NCBI RefSeq assembly: GCF_964031085.1
Contig: NZ_OZ035001.1
Span: forward strand, 744,001 to 808,000
Direction of reading: 5' to 3'
From: Spiroplasma endosymbiont of Asaphidion curtum
GTDB taxonomy: Bacteria > Bacillota_I > Bacilli_A > Mycoplasmatales > Nriv7
DNA: 64,000 nt
Shown here one piece after another: positions 21,790 through 31,964 of the stretch. The translations under genes were made by a program, and so were the position numbers. Within the stretch, counting starts at the first letter, position 1; every line of letters begins with the position of its first letter. The notes below the pieces were generated by a model. It made no database searches. It was not told the DNA's origin and saw only the letters and a list, made by a program, of their open reading frames with translations.

Positions 21790-21883
21790 TTTTGTCGTTA
21801 TTTATAAAAATTTTAAATAAAAAAATAAATCCATTCCTTTTTAAAAAACTTCTTGTACTTGTCATAAGTCTGTGGTATATTAC
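21790..21883 (+). repeat. Short dispersed repeat R3, copy 1
   Basis: About 90 bp shared with 45571-45655, including TTATAAAAATTTTAAATAA and CATAAGTCTGTGGTATATTA. Unknown nature; cut by IS30. Confidence 0.6.
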
Positions 21884-22727
21884 AAATAAAGATAGTAATC
21901 ATTATTTTTCATTAATTGCACAAAATAAAGCAGAAAACAGAAAACAATCACATGTTTATTTTCATAAGTTTAAAAATAGAGAATTAGTAAAATATGTACA
22001 ACAAAAATTACTATTAGGTTGATCGCCTGAACAAATTTATGGCAGAATTAAAAATTTTCATAAAGAATGAATTATTAGTTTTAAAACAATTTACAATTGA
22101 ATTTATTCTGGATTACTTGAAAAAGTTACTAATAAAAATTTAAGAAGAAAAGGTAAGAAACGAAAATCTCAAGAAAATCGCGGTAAATTTAATGGTAAAT
22201 CAATTAAAGAACGAAATATTAATGTTAATAATCGTATAACTGTTGGTCATTGAGAAGGTGATACTGTAGTATCATCACGAGGTAAAAGTAAATCATGTTT
22301 AATAACTTTAGTTGAAAGAACATCAAGATTTACTTTAGCAATGTTAGTTGAAAATAGAACTACTAAAGTTGTTAACGAAAACATTAGCCATTATTTATCA
22401 ATTCTTCCAAATAATCTTGTTAAGACTATAACATTTGATAGGGGTAAAGAATTTTCTAATTGACAACAACTTGAAAAAAATTTAAATGTGAAAATTTATT
22501 TTGCTAATGCGTATTCGCCTTGACAAAGAGGTACTAATGAAAATACTAATGGTTTAATTAGAGAAAAATTTCCTAAAAAATTTAATTTTTCAAATACTAC
22601 TAAAAATGCAGTTCATAAATTTATATTGTCTTTAAACCAAAGACCAAGAAAAATACTAAATTATCTTTCACCAATCGAATATTTGGTTAGAAAAATAATT
22701 TAGTTGCACTTAACTTTACAATTTGGC
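21884..22727 (+). mobile_element. IS30 copy 5, 5'-truncated
   Basis: Lacks the left end and the first 45 or so codons; the transposase frame continues from NKDSNHYF to its stop and the right end is complete. The helix-turn-helix is lost, so it should be inactive. Confidence 0.92.
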
Positions 22728-22832
22728 ATAATGATTAATAAATTTTTTCTCACAAGCAACATGCAAATATCATTTATCACTAAATAGATGTAAACACCAG
22801 CGACATATTTTATAATTTATCTTTCCTTTCAA
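22728..22832 (-). CDS. Small zinc-finger-like protein, C-terminally cut
   Basis: A TTG start at 22832 (TTG AAA GGA) leads to KINYKICRWCLHLFSDKWYLHVACEKKF-type sequence with C-x2-C and H/C pairs spaced like a treble-clef zinc site. IS30 removes the end. It follows the previous small gene by 3 bases. Too short for family assignment. Confidence 0.35.
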
Positions 22833-22835
22833 AAT

Positions 22836-22937
22836 TTAAAAACCCTTTTCATCGCAAGAATTACAGATTCCAACTGTATTTTTATTACCAATGACATAGC
22901 TTTCGCTGTCGCATTCAATACAAAATATTACTGCCAA
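22836..22937 (-). CDS. Mini zinc-ribbon protein (33 aa)
   Basis: TTG start at 22937 with AGGGGGTG 8 bases upstream, a strong ribosome site. The product has two C-x2-C knuckles (CIEC and CNSC) 19 residues apart and no tryptophan. It sits beside the inverted 41-bp stem-loop, as an early viral regulator might. No homolog recognised; small size limits confidence. Confidence 0.4.
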   Translation of the reverse strand: MAVIFCIECDSESYVIGNKNTVGICNSCDEKGF

Positions 22938-22959
22938 AAGAAAACACCCCCTAAAAGTT

Positions 22960-23000
22960 TGTAGAAAACAAAATCTTGTCATATGTATATGGTTTCTACA
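22960..23000. repeat. 41-bp stem-loop, copy B (inverted)
   Basis: Reverse complement of 5315-5355 with one mismatch in an arm. Confidence 0.7.
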
Positions 23001-23022
23001 CAATATTTACAATTACTTATTG

Positions 23023-23046
23023 ATATATATATATATATATATATAT
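23023..23046. repeat. AT dinucleotide microsatellite
   Basis: Twelve uninterrupted AT units, about 84 bases before the -10 box of the spiralin-repeat lipoprotein. Candidate slipped-strand site. Confidence 0.85.
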
Positions 23047-23129
23047 AATTGATTTATTCATTGGAAAGGAGTATTAATAAGATGTTTTAAAAATTATTAA
23101 TATCTTAGATAATTTTTTATATTAACAAG

Positions 23130-23160
23130 TATAATATAGTTGTTAGTCAGCAATGACTAA
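23130..23160 (+). promoter_or_regulatory. Promoter of the spiralin-repeat lipoprotein
   Basis: TATAAT at 23130-23135, followed by the small inverted repeat AGTCA-GCAA-TGACT (about 23143-23156). AAAGGAAGG (23171-23179) is the ribosome site of the gene at 23193. Confidence 0.5.
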
Positions 23161-23192
23161 AAGACAAAAATGAAAGGAAGGTTTAATCATAG

Positions 23193-25319
23193 ATGATAAA
23201 ATCAAATAAAAATATGTCAAGAATGCTAGTTGCATTAGCATTTACAATGTCACCAGTTTTTGCTGTTGCTGCTTGTAATACTAGTATTAAAGATGACCAA
23301 GCAAAAATAAAAACAGGAGACTTAAAAAAATTAAATATTATACCCCCTAAAATTGAAGTTTTTAATAATGTTAAAGACAAAACTGCTGTAACAACAGACG
23401 AAATTACTATTGTTGTGAATACAATTGTTAAAATTGCCATTGATCAAATTGTTACTAATGCTAATTTAATTGCTGATTATAGTATTAAAATTGAAAAAGA
23501 TGGTGAAATAATTACTGGTACTTATGATTTGACAAGCAAAACTGTTCTTGATAGAACTTTTAATATTACAGTTCATAAAACTCAAACTGCAAAATTAAAA
23601 GGAATACACAAATCACAAAGCATTGTGTTTCCGAAATTAAAAGGAGCAAAAGAAGTTGTTGCCAAAGCAGATTTAAGTAAGTTAGAAGATATTGATTCTC
23701 CAATAACTGTTGAAGCCACTGAAAATACTAATACAAGTGATGCTAAAATTAAAACTGCTGTTGAAGCAAAAGTTTTAGAAGAAGTTAAAAAATTACCGAA
23801 TGGACCTGCTGTTGAAGCCACTGATTTAGATATTACTGTGAAAAAAACAGATGGAAATGATTTAGATGCTACAACTAGTTTAGCAACGGAAATTACTGTA
23901 AATGTAGAAGTTAAAGCAAGTGATGATGGTGAAACAAAACTTGTAGGTACAAAAACTATTACTGTAAAAATTGCTAAAATTATACCAGAAGTGGTAAAAG
24001 CAGATTTAAGCACCTTAACAAATATTGATTCTCCAATAACTGTTGAAGCCACTGAAAATACTAATACAAGTGATGCTAAAATTAAAACTGCTGTTGAAGC
24101 AAAAGTTTTAGAAGAAGTTAAAAAATTACCGAATGGACCTGCTGTTGAAGCCACTGATTTAGATATTACTGTGAAAAAAACAGATGGAAATGATTTAGAT
24201 GCTACAACTAGTTTAGCAACGGAAATTACTGTAAATGTAGAAGTTAAAGCAAGTGATGATGGTGAAACAAAACTTGTAGGTACAAAAACTATTACTGTAA
24301 AAATTGCTAAAATTATACCAGAAGTGGTAAAAGCAGATTTAAGCACCTTAACAAATATTGATTCTCCAATAACTGTTGAAGCCACTGAAAATACTAATAC
24401 AAGTGATGCTAAAATTAAAACTGCTGTTGAAGCAAAAGTTTTAGAAGAAGTTAAAAAATTACTGAATGGACCTGCTGTTGAAGCCACTGAATTAGATATT
24501 ACTGTGAAAAAAACAGATGGAAATGATTTAGATGCTACAACTAGTTTAGCAACGGAAATTACTGTAAATGTAGAAGTTAAAGCAAGTGATGATGGTGAAA
24601 CAAAACTTGTAGGTACAAAAACTATTACTGTAAAAATTGCTAAAATTATACCAGAAGTGGCAAAAGCAGATTTAAGCACCTTAACAAATATTGATTCTCC
24701 AATAACTGTTGAAGCCACTGAAAATACTAATACAAGTGATGCTAAAATTAAAACTGCTGTTGAAGCAAAAGTTTTAGAAGAAGTTAAAAAATTACTGAAT
24801 GGACCTGCTGTTGAAGCCACTGAATTAGATATTACTGTGAAAAAAACAGATGGAAATGATTTAGATGCTACAACTAGTTTAGCAACGGAAATTACTGTAA
24901 ATGTAGAAGTTAAAGCAAGTGATGATGGTGAAACAAAACTTGTAGGTACAAAAACTATTACTGTAAAAATTGCTAAAATTATACCAGAAGTGGCAAAAGC
25001 AGATTTAAGCACCTTAACAAATATTGATTCTCCAATAACTGTTGAAGCCACTGAAAATACTAATACAAGTGATGCTAAAATTAAAACTGCTGTTGAAGCA
25101 AAAGTTTTAGAAGAAGTTAAAAAATTACCGAATGGACCTGCTGTTGAAGCCACTGATTTAGATATTACTGTGAAAAAAACAGATGGAAATGATTTAGATG
25201 CTACAACTAGTTTAGCAACGGAAATTACTGTAAATGTAGAAGTTAAAGCAAGTGATGGTGGTGAAACAAAACTTGTAGGTACAAAAACTATTACTGTAAA
25301 AATTGCAAAATTAATTTAA
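23193..25319 (+). CDS. Surface lipoprotein with five spiralin-like repeats
   Basis: 708 residues without any TGA. Signal peptide with lipobox VAAC (cysteine near residue 28), a unique N-terminal domain to about residue 157, then five tandem 111-residue units starting KADLS. Each unit resembles spiralin, the major Spiroplasma surface lipoprotein: the AKIKTAVEAKVLEEVKK, ATDLDITVKK and VGTKTITVKIAK segments match spiralin's pattern of helix then beta strands. Units differ at only a few sites (PNGPAVEATD versus LNGPAVEATE; PEVV versus PEVA). Exposed membrane-anchored protein, probably an adhesin or coat lipoprotein. The unit count is likely variable. Confidence 0.85.
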   Translation: MIKSNKNMSRMLVALAFTMSPVFAVAACNTSIKDDQAKIKTGDLKKLNIIPPKIEVFNNVKDKTAVTTDEITIVVNTIVKIAIDQIVTNANLIADYSIKIEKDGEIITGTYDLTSKTVLDRTFNITVHKTQTAKLKGIHKSQSIVFPKLKGAKEVVAKADLSKLEDIDSPITVEATENTNTSDAKIKTAVEAKVLEEVKKLPNGPAVEATDLDITVKKTDGNDLDATTSLATEITVNVEVKASDDGETKLVGTKTITVKIAKIIPEVVKADLSTLTNIDSPITVEATENTNTSDAKIKTAVEAKVLEEVKKLPNGPAVEATDLDITVKKTDGNDLDATTSLATEITVNVEVKASDDGETKLVGTKTITVKIAKIIPEVVKADLSTLTNIDSPITVEATENTNTSDAKIKTAVEAKVLEEVKKLLNGPAVEATELDITVKKTDGNDLDATTSLATEITVNVEVKASDDGETKLVGTKTITVKIAKIIPEVAKADLSTLTNIDSPITVEATENTNTSDAKIKTAVEAKVLEEVKKLLNGPAVEATELDITVKKTDGNDLDATTSLATEITVNVEVKASDDGETKLVGTKTITVKIAKIIPEVAKADLSTLTNIDSPITVEATENTNTSDAKIKTAVEAKVLEEVKKLPNGPAVEATDLDITVKKTDGNDLDATTSLATEITVNVEVKASDGGETKLVGTKTITVKIAKLI
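23664..25319 (+). repeat. Five 333-bp tandem repeats
   Basis: Units start at 23664, 23997, 24330, 24663 and 24996; the last ends early with AKLI and the stop. Nearly identical at DNA level, so they are recent or homogenised by gene conversion. Confidence 0.95.
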
Positions 25320-25409
25320 TTTATTAAATAAAATTAATGAGAACATAAAATTTAAGTAGGGAAAGGACATAATGTTCTTTCTCTTTATTTTGTAAATATT
25401 TTATAGAAA

Positions 25410-25448
25410 AATAGTTTTTGTACCTACAAGTTTTGTTTCACCACCATC
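25410..25448 (-). repeat. Inverted scrap of the spiralin repeat
   Basis: 39 bases matching the reverse complement of the repeat region that encodes DGGETKLVGTKTI, joined directly to an ISLre2 fragment at a shared ACCATC. The rest of 25320-25409 holds no gene. Confidence 0.75.
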
Positions 25449-25588
25449 GCCACAAACAATTATTTTGTCATAATTAATATTTACATAATGTTTTTGTAAT
25501 TCTTTAATAGACTTCTTGCATTACTTATTTATTAAACAAAATTCCTATAAAATATATTTAAAATAGAAATTATAAGGAATTTAAGATT

Positions 25589-26411
25589 ATGAAATTTGAT
25601 AAATTTAATTTTATTAATGATAAAGAATTATTACGATTAACTGGAATAAAGCAAAGTACTTTTAATAAAATGTTAAATATTTTAAAAGAAGCTGAGTTAA
25701 AAAAGTTTAAAAGAGGTGGTAAAAATAATAAATTATCATTAGAAAATAGATTATTGATGACTTTATCATATTGACGAGAATATCGTACTTATTTTCATCT
25801 TGGTAAAAGTTTTGATATTAGTGAAGCTAGTTGTTATCGAAATATCAAGTGAATTGAAGATATTTTAATCAAACATCCTGATTTTCAACAACTTGCTGGT
25901 AAAAAAGCATTAATAAATGATTATTTTAATGATAAAACAATTATTATTGATGCTACAGAAACACCCATTCAACGCCCAAAAAAGACAAAAACAATCTTAT
26001 TCAGGAAAAAAGAAAAAACACACTATTAAAACACAAGTAATTATTGAAAAAGAAAGCAAAATAATTATTGCAACAAATTTTTCTCTCGGCAAAAAGCATG
26101 ATTTTTGTTTATTTAAAGAATCAAAAATCCCAATTTTAAAAAATACTAAATTAATAGTTGATAATGGTTATCAAGGAATACAAAAAATTCATAGTAATGT
26201 TCTAATACCTAAGAAAAAAACAAAGAAAAACCCTTTAAATAAAGAACAAAAACATAATAATAAATTAATTTCAAAAATGAGAATTATTATTGAAAATATT
26301 TTTGCTATTCTTAAAAAATTTAAAATTATTACTGAAAAATATCGTAATCGTAGAAAACGATTTAGTTTAAGATTTAATTTAATTGCTTCAATTTATAATT
26401 TGCAATTATAG
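25589..26411 (+). CDS. IS5-family transposase, two frames, A6 run
   Basis: An N-terminal helix-turn-helix part (LLRLTGIKQSTFNKMLNIL) is followed by a DDE core: D in IIDATETPI, D in VDNGYQG, E in IIIENIFAI. The core is split: the first frame ends after RPKKTKT, the second resumes as RQKQSYSGKKK. Between them is CCC followed by six A and G. Eight A would give one frame. With six A a +1 shift (or two inserted A) is needed, so this copy is probably less active than the A7 copies. Confidence 0.85.
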
Positions 26412-26447
26412 ATAACATAAAATATTTATTTAAAATTAAATTTAAAT

Positions 26448-27529
26448 GCTGAATTATACTTGTAAGTGCAAGTAAATAAAATTGCAAAAAATCTCATATA
26501 AAAATTTCATGATGCTAAGTTTATTTTAGAAAAAACAAAGCAAGGAGTTTTTATATGGGTTACAAACATCTTGGCATATATGAAAGAATTTATATTGAGA
26601 ATCAATTGAAGTTTAAAGTAAAAATTAGTGAAATAGCTAAAAATCTTAATCGAAGTATTAGTACTATTATTCGAGAAGTCAATAGAAATAAAGATAGTAA
26701 TCATTATTTTTCATTAATTGCACAAAATAAAGCAGAAAACAGAAAACAATCACATGTTTATTTTCATAAGTTTAAAAATAGAGAATTAGTAAAATATGTA
26801 CAACAAAAATTACTATTAGGTTGATCGCCTGAACAAATTTATGGCAGAATTAAAAATTTTCATAAAGAATGAATTATTAGTTTTAAAACAATTTACAATT
26901 GAATTTATTCTGGATTACTTGAAAAAGTTACTAATAAAAATTTAAGAAGAAAAGGTAAGAAACGAAAATCTCAAGAAAATCGCGGTAAATTTAATGGTAA
27001 ATCAATTAAAGAACGAAATATTAATGTTAATAATCGTATAACTGTTGGTCATTGAGAAGGTGATACTGTAGTATCATCACGAGGTAAAAGTAAATCATGT
27101 TTAATAACTTTAGTTGAAAGAACATCAAGATTTACTTTAGCAATGTTAGTTGAAAATAGAACTACTAAAGTTGTTAACGAAAACATTAGCCATTATTTAT
27201 CAATTCTTCCAAATAATCTTGTTAAGACTATAACATTTGATAGGGGTAAAGAATTTTCTAATTGACAACAACTTGAAAAAAATTTAAATGTGAAAATTTA
27301 TTTTGCTAATGCGTATTCGCCTTGACAAAGAGGTACTAATGAAAATACTAATGGTTTAATTAGAGAAAAATTTCCTAAAAAATTTAATTTTTCAAATACT
27401 ACTAAAAATGCAGTTCATAAATTTATATTGTCTTTAAACCAAAGACCAAGAAAAATACTAAATTATCTTTCACCAATCGAATATTTGGTTAGAAAAATAA
27501 TTTAGTTGCACTTAACTTTACAATTTGGC
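26448..27529 (+). mobile_element. IS30-family element, copy 6
   Basis: 1082 bp in the tail of the IS5 element. The left junction (TTTAAAT then GCTGAATT) is identical to that of copy 11. Confidence 0.93.
26555..27505 (+). CDS. IS30-family transposase (copy 6)
   Basis: 316 residues, consensus sequence, intact DDE triad. Confidence 0.94.
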
Positions 27530-28405
27530 AAAAATAAAATAATTTTTTGTTGTGTCAAAATTTACACATTTAATAAAATCCATAAGTATTAACCTAATAA
27601 AAGTTAGAAATTACTATATAGTATTTTTTATTTACAAATAATTTGTAATTATTTTAATAAGTAATGCAAGAAGTCTAATTAATAAATCACGATAATCCAT
27701 CGTATTTATTCGTTTACCAACTTTTAACATTAGAAAATGACCTCGTTTGTTTTCTAATTCTCTACGAGCATTTTTGTAATTTTTTTCTTTATGTCCGGTA
27801 TGAAAAGTAACTAAACGAATTCTTTGGTCTTGTTTAACTTTCTGATCTAATGTCGCTAAAAATGTCTCATCTAGTTGAATATATAAATCCTTATTTTTAA
27901 CATCAATTCTATTTTTAGTTTCTTTTTCTGCTAATTGAAAATATTCAGCAATATCGTATTTATTTAAAATATTTGAAATACTACCTTTTGAAATATAACA
28001 ATGATTTAGAGCATCTAAAACATCGCGATAGCGTTTGCCATCACCCAGAAGACTTAAAACTTTAAATTGGACATCAAAATAAATGCGTTGTTTTGGCAAT
28101 AAACCAATTTCTTTATCTAGTAAACATACATATTCAAATTTACCTGATTTTTGATTTCAATATTTATATCGGCGTCGTTTAAAAGTAACATCACCAAAAA
28201 TTGTAATAATTGTTCTTAAAGCAAAATGAACTACTTTATAACCTTGTTTTAAGCGATAATGATATTTATATAAGTATTCATCTAATTTCTCATATTCGTT
28301 AGCTAATTGTTTACATTTATTGATGTACATATTTTTGTGGGTTGTAAATAAACTAAATCAATGCTTATTTTCTAGGGTTTTTAAATTATTATTAATTTCT
28401 AACAT

Positions 28406-28646
28406 AAAAATCGCCTTTCTTGGTAGTAATTTTAACAAAGTTAAATTTTGTTAGTTTATTTTTCTTTTTTAAAGGTAAATGTTTTTCTAGAAGTAGTATT
28501 AAATATTCTGGAAAAATGATAGAAATTCTTATTTAATTATTTATAATTAATTTGTATTAATTAAATTGTAAAAATTTAAGGAAGGATGTTAATTGTTTAG
28601 TAAATTTTATTAATTAGTAAAAATTCATAAAAAGGATTTGGTTAAT
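28406..28646 (+). promoter_or_regulatory. Effector upstream block, copy 2
   Basis: No gene. From about 28602 it carries TAAATTTTATTAATTAGTAA, AAATTCATAAAAAGGATTTG and TTAATATG, matching the blocks upstream of 21661 and 60987. The left part is the ISLre2 5' flank, like 60742-60790. Confidence 0.65.
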
Positions 28647-28862
28647 ATGAAAAAATTACTTGGTTTATTAAGTACAATAACAATAGCGAGTAGTGGAGCG
28701 GCAGGAATTGTTGCTAATAGTCCAATGCCAATAAAAAAAGGAAAAACAATACAAAATAATGATAAATTAAATTTTTCTGAAACAATTAATTTAGGAAATT
28801 TAACTAGAAATAAAAGAGAAACAAATTCATTTGATGATTATTTAGAATTTAATAATAAATAT
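28647..28862 (+). pseudogene. Secreted effector gene, 5' remnant with RNKR motif
   Basis: 71 codons: signal peptide MKKLLGLLSTITIASSGAAG, then IVANSPMPIKKGK, a polar spacer and LTRNKRE (R54-R57), then acidic NSFDDYLEF, cut by IS30 copy 7 at 28863. The remainder does not reappear after IS30, so the effector domain is unknown. Upstream block and leader are those of the RIP-ankyrin gene. Confidence 0.8.
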
Positions 28863-29944
28863 GCCAAATTGTAAAGTTAAGTGCAACTAAATTATTTTTC
28901 TAACCAAATATTCGATTGGTGAAAGATAATTTAGTATTTTTCTTGGTCTTTGGTTTAAAAATAATATAAATTTATGAACTGCATTTTTAGTAGTATTTGA
29001 AAAATTAAATTTTTTAGGAAATTTTTCTCTAATTAAACCATTAGTATTTTCATTAGTACCTCTTTGTCAAGACGAATACGCATTAGCAAAATAAATTTTC
29101 ACATTTAAATTTTTTTCAAGTTGTTGTCAATTAGAAAATTCTTTACCCCTATCAAATGTTATAGTCTTAACAAGATTATTTGGAAGAATTGATAAATAAT
29201 GGCTAATGTTTTCGTTAACAACTTTAGTAGTTCTATTTTCAACTAACATTGCTAAAGTAAATCTTGATGTTCTTTCAACTAAAGTTATTAAACATGATTT
29301 ACTTTTACCTCGTGATGATACTACAGTATCACCTTCTCAATGACCAACAGTTATACGATTATTAACATTAATATTTCGTTCTTTAATTGATTTACCATTA
29401 AATTTACCGCGATTTTCTTGAGATTTTCGTTTCTTACCTTTTCTTCTTAAATTTTTATTAGTAACTTTTTCAAGTAATCCAGAATAAATTCAATTGTAAA
29501 TTGTTTTAAAACTAATAATTCATTCTTTATGAAAATTTTTAATTCTGCCATAAATTTGTTCAGGCGATCAACCTAATAGTAATTTTTGTTGTACATATTT
29601 TACTAATTCTCTATTTTTAAACTTATGAAAATAAACATGTGATTGTTTTCTGTTTTCTGCTTTATTTTGTGCAATTAATGAAAAATAATGATTACTATCT
29701 TTATTTCTATTGACTTCTCGAATAATAGTACTAATACTTCGATTAAGATTTTTAGCTATTTCACTAATTTTTACTTTAAACTTCAATTGATTCTCAATAT
29801 AAATTCTTTCATATATGCCAAGATGTTTGTAACCCATATAAAAACTCCTTGCTTTGTTTTTTCTAAAATAAATTTAGCATCATGAAATTTTTATATGAGA
29901 TTTTTTGCAATTTTATTTACTTGCACTTACAAGTATAATTCAGC
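28863..29944 (-). mobile_element. IS30-family element, copy 7
   Basis: 1082 bp; flanks differ, so the 3' part of the effector gene was lost. Confidence 0.93.
28887..29837 (-). CDS. IS30-family transposase (copy 7)
   Basis: 316 residues, DDE intact, private change P256S next to the conserved SPWQRG segment, and S293F shared with copy 9. Confidence 0.93.
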
Positions 29945-30020
29945 AAAATAATTAAAAAACTACTAAAATAAACAAAAAAGCGGTAAAATATTAGCATATT
30001 TAAAAAATAAGGAGCTATTA

Positions 30021-30584
30021 ATGAAAAAACATCCTGTGGTCAAAGAAATTTTATTTACCCAAAAACAAATTATTGAACGAACTAAAGCATTAGCATTAGA
30101 AATTAGTAAATACTATCAATCTAATGACTCAACAATTATTCTTTTAGGAATTCTTAAAGGATGTATTCCCTTTTTAGCTGAATTTATTAGTCACTTAACA
30201 ATTGAATGTGAAATTGACTTTATGGCGATTGCTTCTTTCCACGGTGGAATCGAAGCTAGTAACACACCACAAATTATCATGGATATTAACCAAGATATTA
30301 CTAATCGTGATATTTTAATTATTGAAGACATCATTGAAAGTGGTGCCAGTTTACTAGCCATCAAAGAATATCTATTTCTAAAAGGAGCTAAAACGGTAAA
30401 AATGGTAACATTACTAGACAAAACTAAAGGAAGAAAGGTTGAACTTAACGCTGATTGAACCGGTTTTAAAGCCCCCCAAGAGTTTCTTATTGGTTATGGT
30501 CTTGATTATCAAGAAAAACTCCGTAACTTACCTTATGTCGCCATTGCTGATATGGAAAAAATAGCCCTCCTAGAAAAACAATAA
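30021..30584 (+). CDS. hpt: Hypoxanthine phosphoribosyltransferase
   Basis: 187 residues; salvages hypoxanthine and guanine to IMP and GMP with PRPP, essential-type function in purine-auxotrophic mollicutes. PRPP loop DILIIEDIIESGASL near residue 100, GILKGCIPF near 50, and the C-terminal FLIGYGLDYQEKLRNLPYV are diagnostic. AAGGAG precedes the ATG by 8 bases. A strong terminator follows. Single-gene unit opposite to the ATP synthase operon. Confidence 0.95.
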
Positions 30585-30596
30585 TGTCTCCAAACA

Positions 30597-30630
30597 AAAA
30601 TACCTAACATTGTGTAATGTTAGGTATTTT
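30597..30630 (+). terminator. Terminator of hpt
   Basis: AAAATACCTAACATT pairs with AATGTTAGGTATTTT around a short loop, 12 bases after the hpt stop. Confidence 0.85.
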
Positions 30631-30638
30631 AATTAATT

Positions 30639-31720
30639 GCTGAATTATACTTGTAAGTGCAAGTAAATAAAATTGCAAAAAATCTCATATAAAAATTTCA
30701 TGATGCTAAGTTTATTTTAGAAAAAACAAAGCAAGGAGTTTTTATATGGGTTACAAACATCTTGGCATATATGAAAGAATTTATATTGAGAATCAATTGA
30801 AGTTTAAAGTAAAAATTAGTGAAATAGCTAAAAATCTTAATCGAAGTATTAGTACTATTATTCGAGAAGTCAATAGAAATAAAGATAGTAATCATTATTT
30901 TTCATTAATTGCACAAAATAAAGCAGAAAACAGAAAACAATCACATGTTTATTTTCATAAGTTTAAAAATAGAGAATTAGTAAAATATGTACAACAAAAA
31001 TTACTATTAGGTTGATCGCCTGAACAAATTTATGGCAGAATTAAAAATTTTCATAAAGAATGAATTATTAGTTTTAAAACAATTTACAATTGAATTTATT
31101 CTGGATTACTTGAAAAAGTTACTAATAAAAATTTAAGAAGAAAAGGTAAGAAACGAAAATCTCAAGAAAATCGCGGTAAATTTAATGGTAAATCAATTAA
31201 AGAACGAAATATTAATGTTAATAATCGTATAACTGTTGGTCATTGAGAAGGTGATACTGTAGTATCATCACGAAGTAAAAGTAAATCATGTTTAATAACT
31301 TTAGTTGAAAGAACATCAAGATTTACTTTAGCAATGTTAGTTGAAAATAGAACTACTAAAGTTGTTAACGAAAACATTAGCCATTATTTATCAATTCTTC
31401 CAAATAATCTTGTTAAGACTATAACATTTGATAGGGGTAAAGAATTTTCTAATTGACAACAACTTGAAAAAAATTTAAATGTGAAAATTTATTTTGCTAA
31501 TGCGTATTCGCCTTGACAAAGAGGTACTAATGAAAATACTAATGGTTTAATTAGAGAAAAATTTCCTAAAAAATTTAATTTTTCAAATACTACTAAAAAT
31601 GCAGTTCATAAATTTATATTGTCTTTAAACCAAAGACCAAGAAAAATACTAAATTATCTTTCACCAATCGAATATTTGGTTAGAAAAATAATTTAGTTGC
31701 ACTTAACTTTACAATTTGGC
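30639..31720 (+). mobile_element. IS30-family element, copy 8
   Basis: 1082 bp with a perfect 4-bp duplication AATT on both sides: a simple insertion between the hpt terminator and the end of the ATP synthase operon. Confidence 0.95.
30746..31696 (+). CDS. IS30-family transposase (copy 8)
   Basis: 316 residues, DDE intact, private change G177S. Confidence 0.94.
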
Positions 31721-31725
31721 AATTA

Positions 31726-31947
31726 CTACTTCATTCACAATTCAATCCCTAAAAAAGCAATAAACAAACTACCCACCAAATATGTTAGCGCAAAGGTAAT
31801 GAGAAAATAAAACAGCAAAGCCTCACGAGGTTTTTTAGGATTCAAAATGCTATTTCATAATACAGCACTAGTTCCCAAACTACAAAACAAAAAAGCAATC
31901 AAATAAATCGCAATTTTAATTAAATGAATTGATAACGCCGTATCCAT
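31726..31947 (-). CDS. DUF1146-type small membrane protein
   Basis: 73 residues with two membrane helices and NPKKPREALLFYF between them. DUF1146 proteins (YwzB type in Bacillus) are typically the last gene after atpC, as here (17-base gap). Two tryptophans are TGA, which hides it from standard-code gene finding. Function unknown. Confidence 0.75.
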
Positions 31948-31964
31948 AAATAAACTCCCTTCTA

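Larger units (their letters stand above)
25509..27676 (+). mobile_element. IS5-family (ISL2-like) element with IS30 inside
   Basis: 1084-bp type element interrupted in its 3' noncoding tail by IS30 copy 6. Ends AGACTTCTTGCATTACTTAT and complement; flanked by AAT on each side. Confidence 0.92.
25449..28405 (-). pseudogene. ISLre2-family (UPF0236) transposase, split by IS5
   Basis: Start at 28405 (AGAAAGGCGA upstream). 243 codons to 27677, then IS5 (25509-27676, AAT duplicated at both ends), then about 20 more codons at 25449-25508 ending near IIVCG. Frame and sequence rejoin exactly when IS5 and one AAT are removed. Motif QLDETFLATLDQKVK carries the first catalytic D. The C-terminal half is missing. 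Its sister is at 59655-60741. Confidence 0.85.

Noticed and set aside
21792..22022. A 76-residue frame beginning in repeat R3 and running into IS30
   Set aside because: A chance fusion of repeat DNA with the middle of the transposase; no start signal.
23582..25153. A 523-residue open frame on the minus strand across the spiralin repeats
   Set aside because: It is antisense to a lipoprotein with a clear signal, lipobox and ribosome site. Its length is a by-product of the repeated codons; no start signal or family is seen.
23664..25319. Regular repeats as a possible CRISPR array
   Set aside because: Units are 333 bp, contiguous, coding and without spacers; no cas gene is present.
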